Assembly: GCA_009783245.1 (NCBI GenBank)
Contig: WRHL01000005.1
Coordinates: 1 to 53,321 of the forward strand
DNA length: 53,321 nt
Source of the DNA: Coriobacteriia bacterium
GTDB lineage: Bacteria > Actinomycetota > Coriobacteriia > Coriobacteriales > UBA8131
Reading direction: 5' to 3'
Part shown: in pieces, positions 1 to 7,704 of the stretch
How positions within the stretch are numbered: the first letter of the stretch is position 1
How the letters are laid out: each line of letters starts with the position of its first letter
The notes under the pieces: generated by a model
What the model saw: the letters and a program-made list of their open reading frames with translations, nothing else
Told to the model about the DNA's origin: nothing
Database searches by the model: none
Program-made: the position numbers and the translations under genes

Positions 1-116
1 AAAGGGGACGGGCATGACAAAGGGGACGGTCCCTTTGTCATGCCCGTCCCCTTTGTCATGCCCGTCCCCTTTGTCATGCCACCCGTCCCCTTTGTCACAT
101 CCCCTTTGTCACATCC
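1..116. repeat. Array of GACAAAGGGGACGG / CCGTCCCCTTTGTC palindromic half-units
   Basis: GACAAAGGGGACGGTCCCTTTGTC at 16-39 is near-palindromic and is followed by several CCGTCCCCTTTGTCAT half-units; the same unit recurs near 17408-17646 and 24487-24545. Confidence 0.8.
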
Positions 117-145
117 GTCCTCACTATGTCCTAAGGACACGATTG

Positions 146-679
146 TCAGAGGTGGTAGGTGGAGAGTTCGCGGTAGAGGGGGTGCGGCGTTTTGAGCGTA
201 GAACGCATGAGGGAGATGGTGCTGGTGGTGAAGTCTATCTCTGGGTGGTTCAAGGTTATGGGACGGGAGGTGTGTACAGCGCGAGCCAAGGTGATGTGGG
301 GTTTATAGCTGCGCTTCTCCAGAGCAAAACCGGCTGCCCTGAGCTCCTCTGTGAGGGTGGCGACCAGGGTGGTGAGCGCTGGGTTGTCCTCAACTCCCAC
401 CCACCAGGTATGGCCCTTGCCCTTGTGGCCGGGGAAGCTGCCTATACCGCGCAGCCTGACCTGCAGTGGGGCCGTCAGTGCGGCGCGGCAGGCGACCGTC
501 ATCGCCTCCTGGACCTGCTGAAGACGCTCGGTCTCGCCGAGGAAGACCAGAGTCAGATGGAAGTTGTCAAGGGGGACGATGCGCCCGGCGTTGGCCTGGC
601 GCATCAGTTCCGTGGCGGTTTCAAAGAGGGCGGACTTGGTTTCCTCGTTAAAATCAATTGCGATGAAAAGGCGCATCAC
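146..679 (-). CDS. thpR: RNA 2',3'-cyclic phosphodiesterase (2'-5' RNA ligase family)
   Basis: MRLFIAIDF start and two HxT motifs (FHLTLVFLG, KPHITLAR). Confidence 0.88.
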   Translation of the reverse strand: MMRLFIAIDFNEETKSALFETATELMRQANAGRIVPLDNFHLTLVFLGETERLQQVQEAMTVACRAALTAPLQVRLRGIGSFPGHKGKGHTWWVGVEDNPALTTLVATLTEELRAAGFALEKRSYKPHITLARAVHTSRPITLNHPEIDFTTSTISLMRSTLKTPHPLYRELSTYHL

Positions 680-2226
680 TCCTCCGCGTCGATGGGTCGC
701 TCGTGGAGGTTCTTGTAGCTCTCCTTGAAGAGGCGTGCGGTCTTCTCCTTATCAGGCGCAGGCGTTATCAGGCTGACGAGCGGCACAATGGCCAGCCCTG
801 CGACCATGGTGAGCGCGCCGGCGTTTATGGGTGAGGCGATGAACGGTGTACCCACAAAGCCCATGATCATGTTTGAACAGGTCAAGCCTACTGCGAAGAT
901 GAAGCATGCCCAGACAGCCGCCGTGGAAGTGCGTTTCCAGTAGAGACCGTAGATGAAGGGTGCGAGGAAGGCGCCGGCGAGCGCGCCCCAGCTGATGGCC
1001 ATAAGTTGGGCGATGAAGGTGACCGAGGAGTTGTATTGCACGAGCGCGATGGTGGCTGAGATGATGACGAAGACCACGATGAGGGCGCGGATGGAGATGA
1101 GTTGGGTGCGGTCGGTCATCTTCTTGGCGAAGTTGCCTTTGATGAGGTCGAGTGTGAGCGTGGAACTTGAGGTCAGCACCAGGGAGCTGAGGGTGGACAT
1201 GGATGCGGAGAGCACCAACACCACGGTGAGGCCTATGAGGAGGTCGGGCATGCTGGAGAGGAGCGTGGGGATGACCGAGTCGTAGACGGGGGTGCCGGCC
1301 GGGGTGAGGGCGATGTCTGCGCCCACCAGGCGGCCGAAGCCGCCAAGGAAGTAGCTGCCACCAGCGATTATCAGGGCAAATACCGTTGAGATGATGGCGC
1401 CACGCCTGATAGATGAGGTGTTCTTGATGGCATAGAACTTGGAGACCATCTGCGGCAGGCCCCAGGTACCAAGCGAGGTGAGGATGATGACGCCCACCAG
1501 GTTCTTGAGGTCAGGGCCGAACAGGGAGGTAAAGGCGCCCTCCATGCCGGCAGTGCCGGGGATGTCGTTGGGGATCTGGGAGAGCGTGATGACCGCCTGG
1601 GTGAAGCCGCCGTGCCCCAGGAGGACAGCGGTTATGACGGCGATGATGCCCAGTAGCATGATGATGCCCTGGACGAAGTCATTGACCGCCGTGGCCATGT
1701 AGCCGCCCAGCACCACATAGATACAGGTCAGAAGGCCCATGGCGATGATGGCGTACTCATAGGGCAGGCCGAAGGCCATGTAGAAGAGGCGGGAGAGGCC
1801 GTTGTAGACGCTGGCGGTGTACGGGATGAGGAAGACGAAGATGATGGCAGCCGCGGCGATGCGCAGGGGCTTGCTGTTGAAGCGGCTGCCAAAGAACTCC
1901 GGCATGGTCTGCGCACCGAGGTGGTGGGTCATGGCGCGGGTGCGGGCGCCGAGCACATACCAGGCGAGCAGGCTGCCGATGAAGGCGTTGCCCAGGCCAA
2001 TCCAGAAGGCGGCCATGCCGTATTTCCAGCCGAACTGACCGGCGTAGCCGATGAAGACCACGGCGCTGAAGTAGGAAGTGCCGTAAGCAAAGGCGGAGAG
2101 CCAGGGACCAACCTTTCGTCCGCCGAGGACAAAGCCGTCAACGCTGGTCGCTCTTTTTCTGGTGAAGAAGCCGATGGCGATAGTGACTGCAAAGAACAGC
2201 ACAATCAGGAGGATCTTCAGGAACAT
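676..2226 (-). CDS. Sodium:solute symporter (SSS family)
   Basis: 516 aa multi-TM protein with SSS-type sequence (GGRKVGPWLSAFAYGTSYFSAVVFIGYAGQFGWKYG); 4-nt overlap with thpR. Confidence 0.88.
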   Translation of the reverse strand: MFLKILLIVLFFAVTIAIGFFTRKRATSVDGFVLGGRKVGPWLSAFAYGTSYFSAVVFIGYAGQFGWKYGMAAFWIGLGNAFIGSLLAWYVLGARTRAMTHHLGAQTMPEFFGSRFNSKPLRIAAAAIIFVFLIPYTASVYNGLSRLFYMAFGLPYEYAIIAMGLLTCIYVVLGGYMATAVNDFVQGIIMLLGIIAVITAVLLGHGGFTQAVITLSQIPNDIPGTAGMEGAFTSLFGPDLKNLVGVIILTSLGTWGLPQMVSKFYAIKNTSSIRRGAIISTVFALIIAGGSYFLGGFGRLVGADIALTPAGTPVYDSVIPTLLSSMPDLLIGLTVVLVLSASMSTLSSLVLTSSSTLTLDLIKGNFAKKMTDRTQLISIRALIVVFVIISATIALVQYNSSVTFIAQLMAISWGALAGAFLAPFIYGLYWKRTSTAAVWACFIFAVGLTCSNMIMGFVGTPFIASPINAGALTMVAGLAIVPLVSLITPAPDKEKTARLFKESYKNLHERPIDAEE

Positions 2227-2431
2227 GGTGAATTCCTTAGAACATCCCTTTGGCGGTACCGTGCTTTGGGTGGCACGGTCGAAGTACGCCGAATGCGTAG
2301 TGATTAGCTATTCTAACAGTAAATACCGGGATGGGAAGAGGGTATTTTGCTGCGAATATGCTGAATTATGCTGAATTATGCTGACGCTGGCGGAAAAGGG
2401 GTTGTGTGGTGGGCTTTGGTTGTTTGGATTT

Positions 2432-2458
2432 GTGTTACGATATTCAAATTCGTAACAC
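2432..2458. promoter_or_regulatory. Perfect inverted repeat GTGTTACGA-N9-TCGTAACAC, candidate NikR-type operator
   Basis: 9-bp arms read directly; GTGTTAC-N13-GTAACAC lies upstream of a Ni/Co-type ECF transporter. Confidence 0.55.
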
Positions 2459-2490
2459 TGTTGGAAAGCCTGGGGAGTTTGCTCGACGGA

Positions 2491-2530
2491 AGGCTTTGGG
2501 AAGCTTTGGGAAGCTTTGGGAAGCTTTGGA
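2491..2530. repeat. Four tandem 10-bp units (A[A/G]GCTTTGG[G/A])
   Basis: aggctttggg aagctttggg aagctttggg aagctttgga, directly before the AGAAAGGA ribosome-binding site. Confidence 0.9.
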
Positions 2531-2545
2531 AGAAAGGACCTCCGC

Positions 2546-3574
2546 GTGCACATCCCCGATAACTATCTCAGTCCAGAAACCTGCGCTGTCATGGGGGCGG
2601 TCATGGTGCCGGTCCTGGCAGTATCAGTCAAGAAGGTCAAAGAGGAGATCTCCAAGGCGCGCATGCCCCAGCTGGGGATTGGCGCGGCCTTTGTCTTCCT
2701 CATCATGATGTTCAACATACCCGTTCCCGGCGGCACCAGCGTGCATGTCACAGGAGCGGTGTTGCTTGCCGCCTTGCTGGGGCCGTATTCTGCGGTCATC
2801 TGCCTTACCACCGCCCTGCTGCTCCAGGCCCTGCTCTTTGGCGACGGCGGCATCCTGGCCCTGGGGGCAAACACCTTCAACATGGCTTTTGTCATGCCCT
2901 TTGTGGGGTACTTTGTCTACAAGCTGATCCGGGGTAGGATGCGCTCTGAGAAGGGCGCTCTTGTTGGGCTGGCGATAGGCTCCTATGTGGGGCTCAACGT
3001 CTCGGTGCTCTTCACCTCCCTTGAGCTGGGGCTCCAACCGCTGCTTTTCCACACAGCGGCCGGACAGCCTCTGTATTGCCCCTACCCCCTCTCCATCACC
3101 CTGCCGGCCATGCTCATACCGCACCTCACCGTGGCTGGCATTGCTGAAGCGCTGTTCACTGTGGCAGTCTTCAGCTTTATCAAACGGGTCTCCCCCGGCA
3201 TGGTCTTTGAGGGGGAACAGGAGAGCAGGGGCACCGGCCCGGTCATGGGCCTGGTTGTCGCGTTGGTCTGCCTCTCCCCTCTTGGGTTGTTGGCAACAGG
3301 GGCAGCCTGGGGCGAGTGGGGCGCCGGTGAAATCAGCGAGGTGGTCACAGATGGCGAGGCCCTGGGCTTTGTGCCCCTGGGCATGCAGGAAGGCTTCCAG
3401 TTCGAAGCGCTGCTGCCGGATTACAGCTTCAGCGGCCTACCTGAGGTGGCTGGGTATATCCTGTCAGCGGTCATAGGCGCCGCCCTGCTCGTCATTGTCT
3501 TCAGGATTGTGGCAAGCCTGGTGAGGGACAAGTCCGCCAAAAACGGTGCACACAATGCCACTCAGTCAGAGTAA
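2546..3574 (+). CDS. ECF transporter substrate-capture protein, CbiM/NikM with C-terminal CbiN/PDGLE-like segment
   Basis: GTG start gives (M)HIPDNYLSPETCAVMG with the conserved His2; TM segments; C-terminal LLPDYSFSGL...; AGAAAGGA RBS. Confidence 0.85.
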   Translation: MHIPDNYLSPETCAVMGAVMVPVLAVSVKKVKEEISKARMPQLGIGAAFVFLIMMFNIPVPGGTSVHVTGAVLLAALLGPYSAVICLTTALLLQALLFGDGGILALGANTFNMAFVMPFVGYFVYKLIRGRMRSEKGALVGLAIGSYVGLNVSVLFTSLELGLQPLLFHTAAGQPLYCPYPLSITLPAMLIPHLTVAGIAEALFTVAVFSFIKRVSPGMVFEGEQESRGTGPVMGLVVALVCLSPLGLLATGAAWGEWGAGEISEVVTDGEALGFVPLGMQEGFQFEALLPDYSFSGLPEVAGYILSAVIGAALLVIVFRIVASLVRDKSAKNGAHNATQSE

Positions 3575-4382
3575 AAGCCCCGTGGCGGTGCCGGAGTGGT
3601 TGCTGGAAAGCCAGGACTTTGCGCCACCTGTGGATAAAGACGGCTTCATCAACAGGAGCATACTGTCCTTCATGCGCCTGCTGTCCCTGGTCAGGGCGCA
3701 GGAGCGGCGCGGTGGGGGCCTGGGCCGCCTGGCGGTTAACCCCTTCTTTGGGGTGCTTTGCACACTGGTGCTGATAGTTTTGGTCTCCCTCTCCACGCAG
3801 CTCACGTTTGTCTACGTTGTGCTCGCGTATCTGCTGGTACTTTTGTGTGTGATGCCGGTTAGAGACCTCATCGCCACCCTGCGGATAAGCCTTGCTGTGG
3901 CCCTGATTACCGCGCTTATCATGCTGCCATCGTTCCTTCTGGGGAACCACTACAGCATCATCGTGGTTCCTCTCAAGGTGCTGGTGACGGTCATGGCCGT
4001 GAACATCCTTGCGCGCAGCGCGGAATGGGGCCGGATAATCACGGCGCTCAGACGCTTCCATGTGCCGCATCTCTTCATCTTCATCCTGGACATCACCCTC
4101 AAATACCTGGTCATGCTGGGCGAGTTCACTTTGACGATGCTCACCGCCCTTAAGCTGCGCTCCGTGGGCAAAAACCGCAGCAAGCAGACCGCGCTGGCGG
4201 GTATTGCGGGCACGCTGTTCATCACATCCCGGGAGATGGCCGAGGAGCAATACCAGGCTATGGAGTGCCGGGGCTTTGATGGGGAGTACAAGCTATACGA
4301 TAAGTTCAGGTTCGGTTTGGCGGATGCCGTCTACCTGCTGTTGAATGTGGGGATTGTAGCGGCGTTTGTCTATCTGTATTGA
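3555..4382 (+). CDS. ECF transporter transmembrane component, CbiQ-like
   Basis: TM protein followed by the T-component region (ALRRFHVPHLFIFILDITLKYLVMLGE...EEQYQAMECRGFDGEY); overlaps the upstream gene. Confidence 0.85.
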   Translation: MPLSQSKSPVAVPEWLLESQDFAPPVDKDGFINRSILSFMRLLSLVRAQERRGGGLGRLAVNPFFGVLCTLVLIVLVSLSTQLTFVYVVLAYLLVLLCVMPVRDLIATLRISLAVALITALIMLPSFLLGNHYSIIVVPLKVLVTVMAVNILARSAEWGRIITALRRFHVPHLFIFILDITLKYLVMLGEFTLTMLTALKLRSVGKNRSKQTALAGIAGTLFITSREMAEEQYQAMECRGFDGEYKLYDKFRFGLADAVYLLLNVGIVAAFVYLY

Positions 4383-4417
4383 GAGTGGTGAGGGTGCTTG
4401 AGGATGTTGAGGCGTGT

Positions 4418-5212
4418 ATGATCGAGCTTGAGAATGTGTCCTTCTGTTATGAAGGAAATGAGGCGCTGCGCGACATCAGCCTGAGTATTGATGAGGGTGA
4501 ATCCGTGTCGCTTCTGGGCGCCAACGGCTGCGGGAAGTCGACGCTGCAGAAGCTCATCAATGGCATCATCTTTGCTGACCGGGGAACGTACCTTTTTGAT
4601 GGCGATGAGATCTCTGCGAAGACCATGAAGGACGCGCGGTTTGCCAAGGCCTTCCATCAAAAGGTGGGTTTTGTGTTCCAGAACTGCGACGCCCAGCTCT
4701 TCTGTGCAAGCGTGTTTGATGAGGTCGCCTTTGGCCCGCGGCAGATGGGCATGGATGAGGATTCCGTGGCTGCGCGCGTGGAGGAGTGTCTGGAGCTGCT
4801 TGGCTTGCAGGATCTGAGGGAGCGGCAACCCTACCACTTGAGCGGCGGTGAGAAGAAGAAGCTTGCCATTGCCAGCGTGTTGTCGCTGAATCCCCAGGTG
4901 CTGGTGCTGGATGAGCCCATGAACGGCCTTGATCCCCGGACCGAGCGCTGGTTGGTGGAGTTCCTCCATGAGCTCAACCATGCGGGCAAGACCCTGATCA
5001 TCTCCACCCATGACCTGGAGTTGGTGCAGGAACTGAGCCAGCGAGCCGTCCTCTTCAGCGAGGACCACAGCCTGGCAGCGGACCTGGCTACCACGCAGGT
5101 CATGGATGACATCGAGCTGCTCAAGCGGGTGAACCTTATTGACGAGTACTACCACCGCCACGCCGGCGAGGGCCATGGACACTATCACATCCACAACTAC
5201 CACCTGGAGTAA
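4418..5212 (+). CDS. ECF transporter ATP-binding protein, CbiO-like
   Basis: Walker A GANGCGKST, LSGGEKKK signature, Walker B VLVLDEPMNGLD, His-rich tail YHRHAGEGHGHYHIHNYH. Confidence 0.93.
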   Translation: MIELENVSFCYEGNEALRDISLSIDEGESVSLLGANGCGKSTLQKLINGIIFADRGTYLFDGDEISAKTMKDARFAKAFHQKVGFVFQNCDAQLFCASVFDEVAFGPRQMGMDEDSVAARVEECLELLGLQDLRERQPYHLSGGEKKKLAIASVLSLNPQVLVLDEPMNGLDPRTERWLVEFLHELNHAGKTLIISTHDLELVQELSQRAVLFSEDHSLAADLATTQVMDDIELLKRVNLIDEYYHRHAGEGHGHYHIHNYHLE

Positions 5213-5253
5213 ACGTGCGTACTTGGCTTCCTCTAGTGCAAGAGAGTGCGAAA

Positions 5254-6582
5254 CTACATATCGTTAAGACTTAGACATAGCCGCTCGATCTGATAGCCAT
5301 ACAGAAGCTTCTGCTCAAGGTGTTCTACCTTGGCATCCAGTTTGATGGGGCGGAATTCCTTGGGGTTGCGTTTGACTTCTGCAGCCAAGGCAAGCTTGGG
5401 TTTGTGTGATTCGATTGCAACAATGTCTATCTCGTTCTGTTCTCGATTGCGGGCCTCCCAATAAGACCCGATATCCAGATACCTTCCGCTGGCTGCGAGC
5501 ATCTCTTTGAAATAGCGCTCAAGCAGCTTGCCGGAATAGGCGGCAAACTCGTCGGTGACAATCTTCCTGAGCCTCTCAAAAGCCTTCATCTCAACCAAAG
5601 GCCGATAGTTCTCGATGAACCTGAACCAAAAGCGAATGAAAGGGTCGTCTATTTCATAGCGCACCGTTTGGGAGCCTTCCTTGGCCATGATAGGTCTCCT
5701 GTGTTTGAGTATGGAGTAATGCTCCACAAGGCGAAGCAACTGTGCGCCAAGGTTAGGCTTGCCTACAAATGATTCGATTTCGTTTTGAGTGTTGTATCCT
5801 CGCGATATAGCAGTGATGATGGAGAAATAGGTAGAGTAGTTCCTACCAAACTCCTCCACCAAGAGGTTCTTCCCCTCATCCAAGAGCGGAGAGTTGTCAC
5901 GGATGATGTAATCGATCATCTTCTTTTGGGTGAGCACATTGTTGTCGCACAGAAGCTCAACATACTTTGGTACACCACCAGTTATTGTATAAAGTGCCAA
6001 GAGGTCTTCGTTCTTGTAACCAGGCGAGTGCTCTAACAGTATCTGCTTAAGTGTTTCCACGTTGAATGGTGCAACCTTGATGATGTTATCCGCTCTGCCG
6101 AACAAGGGCTCTTTTTTATCCTCAAAGAGTTTCTTCATCAGGGTATAGACAGACCCACTGGCAACGAGATTGACGTTTGTGACTTCTTTGTTCCTGTCCC
6201 AGAATTGCTGTAAATCACTCATGAACCCTGGATTCACCTGCTCCAACTCTTGGAACTCATCAAAGAACAGGGTTACCTTGCGGGTGCCGATCATTTGAAA
6301 GAAGAGCGAGAAGAGGGACTGAAGCGTTCGGAGTTCTTGGGGGATCTCCAGTCCAGTTACTTTGTTTATCTCGCGTGAGAACTCGGCACAAAGCACCGCC
6401 TCACTTTTCTTCCCAACAAAGAGATAGGCGAATTGTTCTTCGCTGAGAGATTTGAGTACCAGGCTGGTTTTCCCTATTCGCCGTCTGCCGGTTATCAAGG
6501 TAAAGCGGGAGTGGTCAGCAAAGGCCTGTTTCCTGATCTCCAGTAATTCTGCCAGCTCGGATTCCCTGTTGTAGAAGCGCAT
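5254..6582 (-). CDS. Archaeal-type ATPase with DUF234-like C-terminus
   Basis: MRFYNRESELAELLEI, Walker A ITGRRRIGKTSL, FFDEFQEL, C-terminal nuclease-like region (YWEARNREQNEIDIVAIE...AAEVKR). Confidence 0.82.
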   Translation of the reverse strand: MRFYNRESELAELLEIRKQAFADHSRFTLITGRRRIGKTSLVLKSLSEEQFAYLFVGKKSEAVLCAEFSREINKVTGLEIPQELRTLQSLFSLFFQMIGTRKVTLFFDEFQELEQVNPGFMSDLQQFWDRNKEVTNVNLVASGSVYTLMKKLFEDKKEPLFGRADNIIKVAPFNVETLKQILLEHSPGYKNEDLLALYTITGGVPKYVELLCDNNVLTQKKMIDYIIRDNSPLLDEGKNLLVEEFGRNYSTYFSIITAISRGYNTQNEIESFVGKPNLGAQLLRLVEHYSILKHRRPIMAKEGSQTVRYEIDDPFIRFWFRFIENYRPLVEMKAFERLRKIVTDEFAAYSGKLLERYFKEMLAASGRYLDIGSYWEARNREQNEIDIVAIESHKPKLALAAEVKRNPKEFRPIKLDAKVEHLEQKLLYGYQIERLCLSLNDM

Positions 6583-6770
6583 CGGTTCTCCAATTCTATG
6601 ATGACCGTAAATTTTACCATCATTATAGAATAATACAAGTCCATTGATGGCAAGATTGATGGCAAAATTCGAAAGCCGGCACTCGTCATAATAAAAAATG
6701 AAAACATAATAACTGCCGTTGATTTCTTTTTAGACTTTTTATAAACTGTTTGTAGACTATTAGGAGGCTG

Positions 6771-7097
6771 ATGATGAGTGGGATGAAGACACTGGATATT
6801 CCAACGGCCAGTATCTCTGAAGTGAAAAAATCACCTGATACTGTGTTCAAGTTGGCTGCTGAGACCAATAATGCCGTTTATGTCTTCAACAGAGGGTCCG
6901 TCTCTGGGGTAATGCTCACCAGAGAACAATACGAATCCCTCAGCAGACAGGTTGAAGACCTAGAGGAACACCTGTTGGATGCCGAGGTCGCCCTGAGATT
7001 GTCAATGGGTGAGGTAAAGACCTACTCCGATGTCAGCGTCAGAGGACATGCAGCAAACGCGGTTCCCGTTCTGGACAGCAACGATGGCTGGGAATAA
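6771..7097 (+). CDS. Phd/YefM-family antitoxin
   Basis: TASISEVKKSPDTVFKLAAETNNAVYVFNRGSVSGVMLTREQYESL; AGGAGG RBS. Confidence 0.8.
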   Translation: MMSGMKTLDIPTASISEVKKSPDTVFKLAAETNNAVYVFNRGSVSGVMLTREQYESLSRQVEDLEEHLLDAEVALRLSMGEVKTYSDVSVRGHAANAVPVLDSNDGWE

Positions 7098-7452
7098 AGG
7101 TCGCAAGAACAGCGCTGCAAATACTGAATACTCTACCGATGAGCAATTGGGTAAAGCGGGAGTCTTTGCGTTGGAATGGACAGAGTACTCGAAGGCTGAC
7201 TATGATTCGCTGGATGGTTCTCAGTTGGTTTTTGTTAATAAGGCACTCGATCGCATCCGTCTACTAGGAATGCAGGCAGGCTCTCCCCTTGAAGGCAATC
7301 TGATTGGTTGCAGGAAACTCAAGCACCGTAAACTTGGCCTGCGTGTGGTTTTTCGCCAGTCTGACAAAGGTATCCAGATCATCCAGATAGTTGCTATCGG
7401 TTCCCGCAGCGACGCAACTGTCTACCGGCAGGCGAAATCCCGACTTGGATGA
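7084..7452 (+). CDS. RelE-family toxin
   Basis: RelE-like fold sequence (CRKLKHRKLGLRVVFRQSDKGIQIIQIVAIGSRSDATVYRQAKSRL); ATG overlaps the antitoxin 3' end. Confidence 0.75.
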   Translation: MAGNKGRKNSAANTEYSTDEQLGKAGVFALEWTEYSKADYDSLDGSQLVFVNKALDRIRLLGMQAGSPLEGNLIGCRKLKHRKLGLRVVFRQSDKGIQIIQIVAIGSRSDATVYRQAKSRLG

Positions 7453-7504
7453 GTGCAACTGGATGGCGGTGCGCTGTGATAATGCCGTAAATCCCCAGCC
7501 GCTG

Positions 7505-7625
7505 GTATAGATTGCCACGTCGTGCTGCGCACTTTGCCCAGGGGTTCGCGCAAGCGCTCCCCGTTCTCACTGAAAACGTGCCACTGGCACGTTTCCCGGG
7601 CGTTCGAACCCCGCAATGACGGAAG
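7505..7625. repeat. REP-like intergenic element with 10+1+10 bp palindrome AAACGTGCCAcTGGCACGTTT
   Basis: Palindrome at 7574-7594 between gattgcc...and cgcaatgacgg flanks. Confidence 0.55.
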
Positions 7626-7704
7626 GATAGGGGTAGGCGCAAGTGGATGCGTCAACAGCATTTGGGTTGGAGCGATGTTCCCGCGAATGAGCGCGTGGGA
7701 ATGG

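Noticed and set aside
1-116. Possible CRISPR array from regularly repeated GACAAAGGGGACGG/CCGTCCCCTTTGTC units
   Set aside because: Units are short, near-contiguous, orientation-mixed and lack unique spacers; no cas genes seen.
14-718. 234-aa plus-strand ORF beginning MTKGTVPLSCPSPLSCPS
   Set aside because: N-terminus is translated repeat array and the remainder is antisense to thpR.
2230-2545. Possible cobalamin or NiCo riboswitch upstream of the ECF genes
   Set aside because: No recognisable riboswitch core; structure is better explained by the inverted-repeat operator and tandem repeats.
3501-5203. Minus-strand ORFs of 249 and 277 aa over the ECF genes
   Set aside because: Complementary to CbiQ and CbiO coding sequence; no own RBS or motifs.
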